From Candidatus Ruthia sp. Cpac_8_S14 (GTDB lineage: Bacteria; Pseudomonadota; Gammaproteobacteria; PS1; Pseudothioglobaceae), in contig CP072533.1 of NCBI GenBank assembly GCA_021730205.1, positions 186,001 to 250,000 on the forward strand: a DNA stretch of 64,000 nucleotides, read 5' to 3'. Made by a program: the position numbers and the translations under genes. The notes beneath the pieces are model-generated. The model was not told the DNA's origin and did not search any database. It saw only the letters and a program-made list of their open reading frames with translations. This document shows positions 21,011 to 29,814 of this stretch, piece by piece (position 1 is the stretch's first letter; every line of letters begins with the position of its first letter).

Positions 21011-21991
21011 ATGCAAGGTAGTGCAAGAGATTTTTTAAAGCCAAAGCTGGTTGAGTCTTCTCAAACTGGTGTTAATGAATTCAAGGTAATCCTTGAGCCT
21101 CTTGAACGAGGTTTTGGTCATACTTTGGGCAATGCCCTAAGAAGAACGCTCTTATCTTCTATGACAGGCTCTGCTGTGACCGAAGTTGCCATTGATGGAG
21201 TTATGCATGAGTTTTCTACAATTGATGGTGTGCAAGAAGATGTATTAGATATCTTACTTAACCTTAAAGAAGTGTCGGTTGCATTAAATACAGCTGAAAC
21301 TGCACAAGTTGTTATTGACAAAAAAGGCCCGTGTGAAATTACAGTGGCTGATATTGAGGCTAATGGTGTTGATATTACGGCATTTAACCCTGATAAAGTG
21401 ATCGCAACAATTAATGATGAAGGTCATATGCGTATGACACTTAAAATTAGTACTGGTATTGGCTATGATACTGCCACGTCACGCACTGACGAAGCGCCAA
21501 GTATTGGTGGTATGCAGTTAGATGCAAGTTTTTCACCCATTAGACGTGTTAGTTTCACGGTGGATGCGGCGCGCGTTAAGCAGAAAGTTAATCTTGACAA
21601 ATTAAACATTACGATTGAGACTAATGGTTCAGTCAATGCAGAGGTTGCCATTAAACGTGCAGCAACAATCCTACAAGAGCAATTGTCTTCATTTGTTGAG
21701 TTAGAGCTAGTAGAAGAAGAAATGGCATTACCAACATCAGAAGATTTTGATCCACAGTTGTTAGCAGCAGTGGATGAGTTAGAGTTAACCGTGCGTAGTG
21801 CAAACTGCTTAAAGGCAGAACAAATCTATTATATTGGTGATTTAATTCAAAAATCTGAGCAAGATTTACTAAGAACCCCTAATTTAGGTCGTAAATCACT
21901 TAATGAAATTAAAGAAGTGTTAACTGAGAAAGAGCTTGACTTAGGTACCAGTATTGAAAATTGGCCGCCAGTTGATTTAATGAGTGAATAA
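21011..21991 (+). CDS. rpoA: RNA polymerase subunit alpha
   Basis: RpoA dimerises to start RNA polymerase assembly. The 326-residue product has the N-terminal domain ([20 protein letters not shown]) and the C-terminal DNA- and activator-binding domain ([34 protein letters not shown]). The in-frame ATG at 20981 lies inside rpsD; the ATG at 21011 with GGAA upstream gives the family N-terminus. Confidence 0.97.
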   Translation: MQGSARDFLKPKLVESSQTGVNEFKVILEPLERGFGHTLGNALRRTLLSSMTGSAVTEVAIDGVMHEFSTIDGVQEDVLDILLNLKEVSVALNTAETAQVVIDKKGPCEITVADIEANGVDITAFNPDKVIATINDEGHMRMTLKISTGIGYDTATSRTDEAPSIGGMQLDASFSPIRRVSFTVDAARVKQKVNLDKLNITIETNGSVNAEVAIKRAATILQEQLSSFVELELVEEEMALPTSEDFDPQLLAAVDELELTVRSANCLKAEQIYYIGDLIQKSEQDLLRTPNLGRKSLNEIKEVLTEKELDLGTSIENWPPVDLMSE

Positions 21992-22004
21992 GGAAATATA
22001 AGAC

Positions 22005-22400
22005 ATGAGACATAGAAAATCAGGTAGACAATTAAATCGTAACTCATCTCATCGTAAGGCTATGTTTAAGAATATGGCAAACTCATTATTTTTACATGAG
22101 ACTATTCGTACAACTTTGCCAAAAGCAAGAGAGCTTAGACGTGTTGTTGAGCCTTTAATTACTAAAGCTAAAGTTGATAGTGTTGCCAATCGTCGTAATG
22201 CATTTTCAAAATTGCGTGACGATGCAATGGTTGCTAAATTATTCACTGAATTAGCACCATTTTATAAAGATTGTCCTGGTGGTTACATTCGTATTTTAAA
22301 GGCTGGTTTTCGTGTTGGCGATAAAGCCCCAATGGCAATTGTTCAATTGGTTGACTTTGAAACCACGATAGATGTAGTTGCTGAAACTACCGCCTCATAA
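22005..22400 (+). CDS. rplQ: 50S ribosomal protein L17
   Basis: L17 is a tunnel-exit protein. The 131-residue product starts [20 protein letters not shown] and has [19 protein letters not shown], typical of L17. Last gene of the alpha operon, followed after 11 bp by rpsU. Confidence 0.97.
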   Translation: MRHRKSGRQLNRNSSHRKAMFKNMANSLFLHETIRTTLPKARELRRVVEPLITKAKVDSVANRRNAFSKLRDDAMVAKLFTELAPFYKDCPGGYIRILKAGFRVGDKAPMAIVQLVDFETTIDVVAETTAS

Positions 22401-22411
22401 AGGAAAAATAT

Positions 22412-22627
22412 ATGCCTTCAATTAAAGTAAGAGAAAACGAACCTTTTGACATCGCACTTAGACGCTTTCGTCGCACCTGTGACAGAGCTGATATTATCAC
22501 TGATGTAAGAAAGAAAGAATTCTATGAAAAACCAACTTGGGTTAATAAGCGTATGAAAGCAGCTGCTGTTAAAAGAACACACAAAGAAATGGCTAAAAAT
22601 CGCGTTCATCGTAAGCGTATGTACTAG
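22412..22627 (+). CDS. rpsU: 30S ribosomal protein S21
   Basis: S21 helps base pairing of the Shine-Dalgarno region during initiation. The 71-residue product begins [20 protein letters not shown] and ends with a basic [12 protein letters not shown] tail. Placement right behind the alpha operon differs from E. coli, where rpsU precedes dnaG; the yqeY gene that follows often accompanies rpsU. Confidence 0.97.
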   Translation: MPSIKVRENEPFDIALRRFRRTCDRADIITDVRKKEFYEKPTWVNKRMKAAAVKRTHKEMAKNRVHRKRMY

Positions 22628-22657
22628 ACTACATTTTAAGTATTATAATTCGCTATT

Positions 22658-23104
22658 ATGTCTGAGTTAAAGGCGCGCATTACTGCTGATATGAGATCAG
22701 CAATGAAAGCTAGAAACAAAGCCACCCTTAAAGAAATACGCATGATTTTAGGGGCAATCAAGCAAAGAGAAGTTGACGAACGCGTTGAATTGGATGATAT
22801 GCAGGTGCTTAGCGTTGTACAAAAAATGGTCAAACAGCGTAAAGATTCAATTTCACAATTTAAAGAAGCAGGCCGTATCGATTTAGTTGATGTTGAAGAG
22901 GCAGCGTTGGTTGTTATTAATAATTATATGCCAGAACAATTATCAGATGTTGAAGTGAATGCTGCCATTAATAAAGCAATTGTTGATACCGGCGCGTCTT
23001 CTATGCAAGACATGGGCAAGTTAATGGGTTTGCTAAAAAGCCAATTGAATGGCAAAACTGATATGGGTGTTGTGTCTGGTTTAATTCGGTCTAAATTTTC
23101 TTAA
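22658..23104 (+). CDS. yqeY: GatB/YqeY-domain protein
   Basis: The 148-residue protein matches the YqeY family, related to the tRNA-binding tail domain of GatB. It has the N-terminal helical ADMRSAMKARNKATLKEIRM and the NYMPEQLSDVEVNAAINKAI segment, with a C-terminal GKLMGLLKSQLNGKTDMGVV. The exact function is unknown; a role connected with tRNA or amidotransfer is inferred from the domain. Thirty bp after rpsU, probably co-transcribed. Confidence 0.93.
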   Translation: MSELKARITADMRSAMKARNKATLKEIRMILGAIKQREVDERVELDDMQVLSVVQKMVKQRKDSISQFKEAGRIDLVDVEEAALVVINNYMPEQLSDVEVNAAINKAIVDTGASSMQDMGKLMGLLKSQLNGKTDMGVVSGLIRSKFS

Positions 23105-23430
23105 AGCAAGATATTATTACCTTTTTTTGTGATTAAAATAACTAATTGATACACATTGTTAATAATTCCCATTGTTACTCTTTATGGGTATATTAGAACA
23201 TAATAAAATTATTATTACTTTAAATAAATAAGGAATACCTTTATATCGACAGGCGCACATTGTCATTATAATTCATCACTAGAGTTACTAATATAGCAAA
23301 GGGTTTGATCTTAATCTCCATGTTTAACTAAGCCTTTGTTCTTCTCAAAATTGCTGTAGTGTTGGCGTTTATATAATTAATAATGCGATGTTGCCAATAT
23401 TCTCTAAGTATTATTATTTTGGGGGCAAAG
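23105..23430 (+). other. Gene-free stretch
   Basis: AT-rich, with stops in all frames. I see only a weak pairing of CAAAGGG with CCTTTG around 23298-23335, and no RNA gene or recognisable remnant. Confidence 0.5.
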
Positions 23431-23435
23431 TGAAA

Positions 23436-23925
23436 CTGACTAGTTCGGTTATTCGTAAAACAATCTTTGTGGTTGTTGAAGATAAATAAAACAAGAATTT
23501 ATATCTTCTTGTTTTATTTCTAAAAAATTTTCTGTTAAAACTTTTTCTTCATGTGAAGTCTGTATTAGCCAAGTTGATGATACTCAAGGCCGTTTGATTG
23601 TAGATATTTCAATGCCTGGTATGGATGCCCCGCTATCCTAAACAGGCTTAATAAGGTAAAACATCCTAGCCCAGTTGTATTTATTGCCAATATTAGCTCA
23701 ATCGCTATTATGGTTGATGCGATTAAATTAGGAGCGCTTGATTCTATTATTCGTTATAAATTACTAATTGATGAAGAAAAACAAATATTTGCTCGTATTG
23801 TACTTAATGCTATTAATCAGAAAATGACTGAAAAATTATATATTTCACGATCAAGCGTTGAAAAACATAGAGCTTTAGTGATGAAAAAGATCTTACCATG
23901 TTTATTAAGATGCTATCAATGCTAA
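23436..23925 (+). pseudogene. FixJ/LuxR-type response regulator remnant
   Basis: Pieces in order along the + strand match a two-domain response regulator. TIFVVVEDK at the start corresponds to the receiver's first strand and is followed by a TAA. GRLIVDISMPGMDA (about 23590-23632) carries the phospho-acceptor aspartate and the S-M-P-G-M turn. HPSPVVFIANISS and VDAIKLGALDSII follow. A LuxR-type helix-turn-helix remains in EEKQIFARIVLNAINQKMTE and ISRSSVEKHRALVMKKI. An in-frame TAA, frame changes and a missing segment between receiver and HTH show it is dead. No histidine kinase lies nearby. Confidence 0.8.
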
Positions 23926-24203
23926 GACCTTTGAGTATTGACTTTAATCCATTATGGTGTGATTTAGATATCAACACCAAATTTGCCAATAAGTACAAAA
24001 TACCACTATATTAATCAGCTAACCAACTTAATATAATGCACCTTGCATTTATTATATTTTGTCCCAAGACAATATCTTGATGTAACTGCATTTGTTGTAG
24101 CATTTTTGAAACGTTGTGATAAATGCATATTAATCACATTTTACTACGCCTTACTTTTTTTTAAAAGTACCACTGTTATTTTTTTGCTTTATAATGGCAA
24201 TTA
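23926..24203 (+). other. Intergenic stretch with a possible short remnant
   Basis: A short frame at about 23897-24014 encodes SIDFNPLWCDLDINTKFANK and then YKIPLY before a stop. This faintly resembles the C-terminal half of a glutaredoxin-like DUF836 protein, but the match is too short to trust. The rest is AT-rich sequence with no gene. Confidence 0.2.
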
Positions 24204-24727
24204 CTAAAAAAAACAGTGATTGTTGTCCATGGTTTGGATGCACATCCAGACTGGGTTCAAGTCATTCAACCGTTTCGGATTGTGTTAACTGAAAAAGGGT
24301 TTAATACTTTTCCTATCCAAGTGCCTGTGTTGGAAAATGGGGTTGATGCTGACCAGTATGAGCCTTTATTTAATAAAGCTGATAATCGTATTATTGCTGC
24401 TATTAATTATTTAAAAGTGCAAGGTTTTGAGATAAATACATTAATTGCACATAGTTTAGTAGTGTCATGAGTGCACATTATTTGGTTAACAATCAACATC
24501 CATTTAAATTTACTACCATAGGTAATGCCAGGTTTAATAGTTGAATATTTGACAAAGATTGATATTCCCATGCTTGATTTGTATGGTGTGGATGATATTG
24601 AGCCGGTGTTAAGTGCGTGCTAATGTATCAAGTAAGAATAAGAATTACCATCAAAAAATGGTGAATGCAGATCACTTTTTAATGAAAAAGATAGCTTGTT
24701 AATTGATACGGTCAGCGCTTGGTTGAA
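24204..24727 (+). pseudogene. Alpha/beta hydrolase (DUF3530-like) remnant
   Basis: Successive frames give fragments of one hydrolase. The strand-loop TVIVVHGLDAHPDW opens it; the first frame continues to IAHSLVVS at the place of the nucleophile elbow (usually G-H-S-x-G) and stops with TGA at 24468-24470. Further pieces are MSAHYLVNNQHPFKFTTIG, MPGLIVEYLTKIDIPMLDLY and, near the end, NADHFF, the expected position of the catalytic histidine. The last fragment runs into the start of the next gene. At least three frameshifts or stops make it non-functional. Confidence 0.7.
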
Positions 24728-25495
24728 TTAGTTCAACTATTATTACTTGGAGTATTTTCTGGTTTTGCAGCAGGTTTGTTGGGTATTGGTGGCGGTTTAA
24801 TTATCGTGCCAGCTCTGCTGTATGTATTAGAAACCGAAGTTCATGAAGTAGTTCTGATGCACACAGCAATTGGCACTGCACTTTTTGTGATTGTTTTTAC
24901 TTCTATTTCCAGTGTTTGGGCGCATCATCGTTATAGGGCAATTCATTGGCATAACTTTATAAAACTCACACCTACTATTTTATTAGGGGCATTTTGTGGA
25001 GCGATTGTTACAAAGTATTTGAGTTTTGATTCTTTGCGAATTTTCTTTGCAATTTTTGAAATCACTGTAGCAATGATTATGTGGTTTGGTATAAGCCCCT
25101 CTGGGCATGTGGATAATTTAAGCAGGTGGATTTGGCTAATAACAGGCTATATTATTGGCTTGATTTCAGCCATCGTTGGCATTGGTGGCGGTACTATGAC
25201 AATCCCATTTTTAGTTTATAACAATATTAATATCAAAAACGCCATTGCCACTTCAGCTGCAGTGGGTATGCCAATTGCCATTGCAGGTAGCGCGGGTTTT
25301 ATAATAACAGGCATTGAGAGTGAGAGTGTTACTAGTGGCTTAGATTTTATCCATATGAAAGCGCTACTAAGTATTGTTATTACCAGTGTCCTGTTTGCAC
25401 CATTAGGTGCTAAGGCTGCACACAGCGTTGACGGCAAAAAACTTAAAAAAATCTTTGCTTTATTTCTGGTTTTTTTTAGGGTTCTTAGTGATTGA
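24719..25495 (+). CDS. TauE/SafE-family anion permease
   Basis: This 258-residue inner-membrane protein has about eight hydrophobic segments and the paired glycine-rich motifs of TauE/SafE permeases: GFAAGLLGIGGGLIIVPALL near the N-terminus and ISAIVGIGGGTMTIPFLVY in the second half. Family members move sulfite, sulfonates or other organic anions; sulfite/sulfonate export would fit a sulfur oxidiser but is inference. The start is TTG at 24719. A run of eight T at 25470-25477 precedes the stop; one T fewer would extend the end to FLGFLVIDF with a stop at 25502, closer to the usual C-terminus. Confidence 0.85.
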   Translation: MVELVQLLLLGVFSGFAAGLLGIGGGLIIVPALLYVLETEVHEVVLMHTAIGTALFVIVFTSISSVWAHHRYRAIHWHNFIKLTPTILLGAFCGAIVTKYLSFDSLRIFFAIFEITVAMIMWFGISPSGHVDNLSRWIWLITGYIIGLISAIVGIGGGTMTIPFLVYNNINIKNAIATSAAVGMPIAIAGSAGFIITGIESESVTSGLDFIHMKALLSIVITSVLFAPLGAKAAHSVDGKKLKKIFALFLVFFRVLSD

Positions 25496-25652
25496 TTTTT
25501 AACCTTATTGTTAATTAACCTTACCATGGTGGTGTTAGATTGTGTTCCACTTCTAAATAGTCAAGTATTTTAGTCACAACAGAATTCATTAAATCTTGAA
25601 TAGATTTAGGGGCTTAATAAAATGCAGGATTACCATATTAAGGCGTGAAAGT

Positions 25653-26356
25653 TTAAGCATATTCCCCAAATGGATGGCTGAATAGGGTGTTTTCCCTAGG
25701 CACTAAAATGAGTTTTTTCTGCTTTTTAATCACCACATCAGCAGCGCAGTGCATAAGATTATCTGCATAACCATTGGACATCGCCACAAAGTGACCATGA
25801 TTAATATGGTTAAGGTGAACGTGATACGCATTATAAATAGCGCACAATCCATTTTCCATATTATGCTCGCCCAATAAGTACCATGATACTTGACTACCTT
25901 CAACGTTAAATTTTGTGCCTGTTTTTGTATTTGTTAACATTCGAGTTACCAAGGCTTGCTCCTCAGACTAGATGCTTTGTTTTAGCATCGCCTTAATATT
26001 TGCATTATTTTGTAGATAAATAACCAAGCTATTGCTAGGTATAGTGCGAATTAAATGGTGGAATTGTTTTTGAATGTCTTTGAGTGAGTCAAAAATATTC
26101 ACGTGGTCAAATTCTAAATTGTTAATCACCAATATTCTTGGGTGGTAATGAACAAACTTAGAGCGTTTGTCTCAGCCTTGGATAAATCTTTAGCTTTGTA
26201 GTTTTACGTATAACTAATATTTTGCTCGTCAAGCCGGGCGCTCATTGGCGGATATACACCTTGATTCATCCCAATAACTTGATCTCCCATTTGTTTAGCA
26301 GTCAAGGCAAGTGAGTCCATAAACGTACCAGCAATACCAAGAATATGAATGTGCAT
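25653..26356 (-). pseudogene. mpl-ubiX deletion chimera, decayed
   Basis: Reading from 26356 down, MHIHILGIAGTFMDSLALTA and VYPPMSARLDEQNI match the N-terminus of Mpl, the murein-tripeptide ligase of peptidoglycan recycling, then a TAA. After a deletion, RILVINNLEFDHVNIFDSLK and QFHHLIRTIPSNSLVIYL match its central domain. The final open frame (25653-25952, 99 codons) starts near the third Mpl domain (VSWYLLGEHNMENGLCAIYN) and then runs without a stop into MSNGYADNLMHCAADVVIKK and LILVPRENTL. These last two are the conserved core of UbiX, the prenyl-FMN synthase of ubiquinone synthesis. Its ATG overlaps the msrB stop (TAATG). Confidence 0.85.
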
Positions 26357-26721
26357 TATGAGGGCTTAAAATCAAGTGAGGCAGAGTTAATGCAATAGCG
26401 GTTGCCACTTGAAGTAGGAGCATCGGGGAAAACATGCCCGAGGTGGGCATTACAATTAGCACACTTCGCTTCAACTCGGCCCATGCTGTGTGAATTATCA
26501 GTGATTAATTTAACATTATCAGCATTTGAAACATCAGAAAAACTGGGCCAACCCGTGCCTGAGTCAAATTTAGTATTAGATGAAAATAAAATCTGATTGC
26601 AACACACACAAAGATAATCTCCTTGCTCATGATGGTTGTAATATTTGCCAGTAAACGGTGTTTCAGTATCTGCTTGTTGCGTGATTCTAAACTGTTCTGG
26701 GGTTAGTTTATTTAAATCCAT
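26356..26721 (-). CDS. msrB: Peptide-methionine (R)-S-oxide reductase MsrB
   Basis: MsrB reduces methionine-R-sulfoxide in proteins. The 121-residue product starts MDLNKLTPEQFRITQQADTE and has the zinc-binding CVCC and CANCNAHLGH motifs, SGTGWPSF, and the active-site region RYCINSASLDF with its catalytic cysteine. Its stop overlaps the start of the decayed mpl gene by one base, so the two once formed an operon. It diverges from cca across 42 bp. Confidence 0.95.
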   Translation of the reverse strand: MDLNKLTPEQFRITQQADTETPFTGKYYNHHEQGDYLCVCCNQILFSSNTKFDSGTGWPSFSDVSNADNVKLITDNSHSMGRVEAKCANCNAHLGHVFPDAPTSSGNRYCINSASLDFKPS

Positions 26722-26763
26722 TCGTGTATTATATGAGAATTAATAAAATTTTTCCCATTAAGT

Positions 26764-27867
26764 ATGAAGGTTTATTTAGTCGGTGGTGCAGTGCGAGACC
26801 AGTTATTAGGCATTGCAGATAACAACACTGAGAAAGATTGGATTGTGGTTGGTTCATCCAGTGCTGAAATGCTGGATTTGGGCTATCGGCAAGTTGGTAA
26901 AGATTTCCCTGTATTTTTACATCCAGATACACAAGAAGAGTATGCTTTGGCAAGATTAGAGCGCAAAATAAGTGTTGGGTATAAAGGGTTTGAGTTTGAC
27001 ACATCAAGCCAAATTACGTTAGAACAAGACTTATCTCGCCGTGACTTAACCATCAATGCAATCGCACAAGAAGCGGATGAATTATTTGACCCATTTAATG
27101 GTCAAGAAGACTTAAATAATGGCATTTTACGTCACGTATCTGACGCCTTTAATGAAGATCCAGTACGGGCGTTACGCGTGGCTCGATTTGCAGCACGCTT
27201 TAAAAAGTTTGGCTTTAAAGTAGCGCACCAAACCCACCAATTAATGAGTCAAATGGTTACTTCAGGTGAAGTAGATGCCCTTACCCCTGAACGTGTGTTT
27301 AAAGAACTTAACAAGGCCTTGTCGTACGAAACACCATCAGCTTTTTTTAAAGTATTAACCGCTTGTGGCGCCTATCAAAAAATTTTCCCCAGCCTTGATA
27401 ATCAAGCACACCAAAATTACAACAATTCATTTGAGTTTTTAGATAATCTTAATACTAATAAGGCGCATATTAAATTCTCCATTTGGCTTAAAGATGAGAA
27501 TAGATATAATATTAAAGCTTTATGTAACATTATTAAATGCCCTAAACAATATCAGCAACTATCTGAGCTTACCAGTCAGTTTTGCCAATTTGCACAGGGT
27601 TTCACTAATCAATCAAGTAATGAAATATTTGATTTTTTTACCAAAACTGATGCCCTTAGGCGCAAAGATAGATTTGAAGATTTACTCACTGTATTTCAAC
27701 TACTAGCGATTGATATTGCACCTATTAAACATCTAAAAGATTTACTTAAAAATATTGATATATCTAAACTGAATAAGTCAGACATTGGCAAAGCTATTCA
27801 AATAGAGAAAAAATTAATCATTGACTTGTTCCTTAAAACAACAAAGAAGCAATATCAAGAAAACTAA
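26764..27867 (+). CDS. cca: CCA-adding tRNA nucleotidyltransferase
   Basis: The enzyme adds or repairs the 3' CCA of tRNAs. The 367-residue protein has the class II nucleotidyltransferase motifs: [26 protein letters not shown] (catalytic aspartate in the DW pair) and the [12 protein letters not shown] segment. The [17 protein letters not shown] and [14 protein letters not shown] segments complete the head/neck region. It is shorter than E. coli Cca (412) and I see no clear HD phosphohydrolase motif in the C-terminal part, so that extra activity is probably absent. Confidence 0.94.
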   Translation: MKVYLVGGAVRDQLLGIADNNTEKDWIVVGSSSAEMLDLGYRQVGKDFPVFLHPDTQEEYALARLERKISVGYKGFEFDTSSQITLEQDLSRRDLTINAIAQEADELFDPFNGQEDLNNGILRHVSDAFNEDPVRALRVARFAARFKKFGFKVAHQTHQLMSQMVTSGEVDALTPERVFKELNKALSYETPSAFFKVLTACGAYQKIFPSLDNQAHQNYNNSFEFLDNLNTNKAHIKFSIWLKDENRYNIKALCNIIKCPKQYQQLSELTSQFCQFAQGFTNQSSNEIFDFFTKTDALRRKDRFEDLLTVFQLLAIDIAPIKHLKDLLKNIDISKLNKSDIGKAIQIEKKLIIDLFLKTTKKQYQEN

Positions 27868-27922
27868 ATTCATTTTGAATTAGTTAATAGCCATGTAAAA
27901 AAACAAAATAACGGTTTAAAAT

Positions 27923-28105
27923 TTAAGAAAAATTGATCGGCGTTATAAGCAACAAATAGAACAAGCAATTATTGACTTACCAAAGAGCGATGTTAAAAAA
28001 ATGCAAAATCAAGATATTGAGTGTTGTTTAGTACGCACATCATTATTCATACCATCAAACCCAGAAGCGATGCTTATAAATAAGGAGATATTATGCAAAC
28101 ATTGA
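27923..28105 (+). pseudogene. RelE/HigB-like toxin remnant
   Basis: An open frame without a start codon encodes LRKIDRRYKQQIEQAIIDLP, SDVKKMQNQDIE and a short tail, stopping with TGA at 28103-28105. The helical KIDRRYKQQIEQAI pattern resembles the N-terminal half of RelE/HigB-type toxins; the catalytic C-terminal strands are not recognisable. It overlaps the antitoxin-like ATG at 28093 by 13 bp, the arrangement usual for toxin-first modules. Short and degenerate, so the family call is tentative. Confidence 0.4.
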
Positions 28106-28252
28106 CACTAGATAACAACAACACTGAATACGCCATCATCTCTATGGATGAATATAAATTAATGACACGCTAAATCAAACAAGCTTTAAGAATGGGTGAA
28201 GAAGAGCTGAGCTTATATCAACATTTGGTTTGCTTGAAAATGCTCGTTAGTT
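28093..28252 (+). pseudogene. Antitoxin-like remnant
   Basis: The ATG at 28093, behind a good AAGGAG ribosome-binding site, opens MQTLTLDNNNTEYAIISMDE and then YKLMTR before TAA at 28171-28173. The YAIISMDEYKLM pattern resembles the N-terminus of antitoxins paired with RelE/HigB toxins. After the stop the same frame continues IKQALRMGEEELSLYQHLVC to a TAA near 28252, so one nonsense mutation seems to have cut the gene. The DNA-binding domain is not visible. Confidence 0.4.
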
Positions 28253-28433
28253 AAGTAGGTCTTGGGTGTAATAAGGATTATACAAATACAATGATAGAGG
28301 ATGAGGATAAGTCTTGGATTTTTTATTCTTTAATTTTAAGTGACAAGACGCAACGTCTTACTAGGTGTTTTTAATTAATATTTATGTCCTTTATTTTGAA
28401 AGGCTTTTAACCCTTTATACATAACTATAAGCA

Positions 28434-28491
28434 TCCTAACGTTTGAATTTCAGCCGATGCATTGGCGGTTGGCTGGAATGGTTTGTTAGGT
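28434..28491 (+). repeat. attC-like integron recombination site
   Basis: A 58-bp imperfect palindrome laid out like an attC site. The outer boxes are TCCTAAC (28434-28440) and GTTAGGT (28485-28491); the latter fits GTTRRRY. The inner boxes ATTTCAGCC (28447-28455) and GGCTGGAAT (28471-28479) form nine pairs with one G-T. Between outer and inner boxes each arm has an unpaired spacer of unequal length (6 and 5 nt), like the unpaired central spacer of attC. The terminal loop is 15 nt. No integrase gene or second site is visible in the window. A non-integron palindromic repeat remains possible. Confidence 0.55.
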
Positions 28492-28816
28492 AGTTCTATG
28501 GTGTTTGTGTTGACACCACAAAATACTAAATAAAGCCACTAACCATAAAACAGACATTGTTGCAAATAATATTAAGATTTCCCCTGTAAACACAGATTGT
28601 GTAAACTCCTTCTTAAATATCAAACATAATTCTTTGCCTAGTATTGCTAAGAATTTCTCTAATCCTAATTATTTGTTATACAAATTATCCTTTCTTGATG
28701 TTGTATTGCAGATTGGGGTTTGATTTATATATTAATTGCTCTAGTAAAACAGTAACTAGTTTAAAATTTCCTGATAATATCATTATAAGAATGCCCTGAT
28801 AATTCTATAGGGTTAT
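28492..28816. other. Gene-free stretch
   Basis: No convincing coding sequence or remnant. TGGTGT and ACACCA pair across a short loop at about 28499-28518, and the rest is AT-rich sequence with stops in every frame. Confidence 0.4.
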
Positions 28817-29053
28817 TTATGGTTTTTTTGCACCGTTTTGAACTGTCGCACGGTATAACATTGTGATAAAAATATAAAAACCAATAATTGCACTACCATT
28901 GTTGGGTATTTTTTTAAGTTTATCTGAGATCTTGCGTTTAAAAGACTCCACAATTTGCTCACCAACAAATTCGCATAAAAAGGTAGATGATTTTTTGAAA
29001 ACATTTGCATTTTCTGAGCCATTAATACAGGGTAGATTAATCCCTTTTAGCAT
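28817..29053 (-). CDS. Unrecognised 78-residue ORF, doubtful
   Basis: An ATG at 29053 opens a 78-codon frame beginning MLKGINLPCINGSENANVFK. It is lysine-rich in the middle (KRKISDKLKKI) and has one hydrophobic stretch near residues 52-66 (AIIGFYIFITMLY). There is no clear ribosome-binding site, and an overlapping frame is nearly as long. It may be a fragment of a dead gene in the decay zone. I do not recognise the family. Confidence 0.25.
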   Translation of the reverse strand: MLKGINLPCINGSENANVFKKSSTFLCEFVGEQIVESFKRKISDKLKKIPNNGSAIIGFYIFITMLYRATVQNGAKKP

Positions 29054-29183
29054 ATAGAGTAACTTATCCTCATTGATTACCTAGAATATCTGCACTATTT
29101 ACTTAGAACAAAACTATCAATTAATGCCATAATGGAAAAAATAGTCTGTGGTTGTATTATCTAAAAATATCATTCTTTGCCTC

Positions 29184-29209
29184 AAAAGAAGCACCTAAAC
29201 AGGCGCTTC
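29184..29209 (-). terminator. Rho-independent terminator, minus strand
   Basis: GAAGCACCT (29188-29196) pairs with AGGCGCTTC (29201-29209) across a 4-nt loop (nine pairs with one wobble), followed on the minus strand by TTTT. It ends the decayed small gene just upstream (29224-29447). Confidence 0.65.
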
Positions 29210-29223
29210 TATAATTTTAAATA

Positions 29224-29447
29224 TTAATCATTCATCATAACAAAAGTATTCTTTGCAGAATTTAAATCAGTACTATGTAAATCTTTTAAATTATCAATAC
29301 TATTTACTTGTTTAAAATCGCCTTTAGAGTTAGTTTCTTAGCAAAAAAATGACTTTTCACTTTAATAGTTTACCTGATATTATCATTAATGCTAGTTGCT
29401 GCATAAGAAACATTATCAAATTCTATACTTGAGTCAGTTATCTTCAT
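29224..29447 (-). pseudogene. Small decayed gene with intact ribosome-binding site and terminator
   Basis: The ATG at 29447 follows a GGAG site and opens MKITDSSIEFDNVSYAATSI, then NDNIR and a TAA. A different frame later encodes NSKGDFKQVNSIDNLKDLHS and TDLNSAKNTFVMMND, ending at 29224-29226, and a terminator follows 15 bp on. Restoring the frame would give a polar protein of about 74 residues with no membrane segment. I do not recognise it; an expressed small protein recently frameshifted is the simplest reading. Confidence 0.45.
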
Positions 29448-29814
29448 AGATTTCTCCAAAAAATTATTATGTTAGTAAATATAAACAATTAAAAATATAT
29501 TGCAAATATCTTATTGTGAATTTTTTTAATTGTTGTATGATGAATCAATCTGTTCTTGTCGCTCATTAGATACGACCACTCTGAGACGCATCTAATTGTT
29601 AATATGAGGGGATTGTTTCCTTATATTATAATATCAAAATGAAGCCATATAAAAAAATATAATTTTCGCCTAATGCTTGATATTTAGGTAAAAAAGCTAA
29701 ACATGATTTAAATTTAATTTGACAAATATAAGAGATAAAAAAATCAGTTATTTAGGCGGGTAAGTGATTAAGGAGAATACAAGATTAGATGGTTATTTTT
29801 ACTCCCTAAAGGCA
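29448..29814. other. Gene-free stretch
   Basis: AT-rich with stops in all frames. TTGACA occurs at about 29720 without a clear -10 box. Nothing else that I can support. Confidence 0.4.

Noticed and set aside
28341..28357. Short AAGACG/CGTCTT palindrome as a terminator
   Set aside because: Only six pairs with a short loop and no adjoining gene end or T-run; too weak to list.
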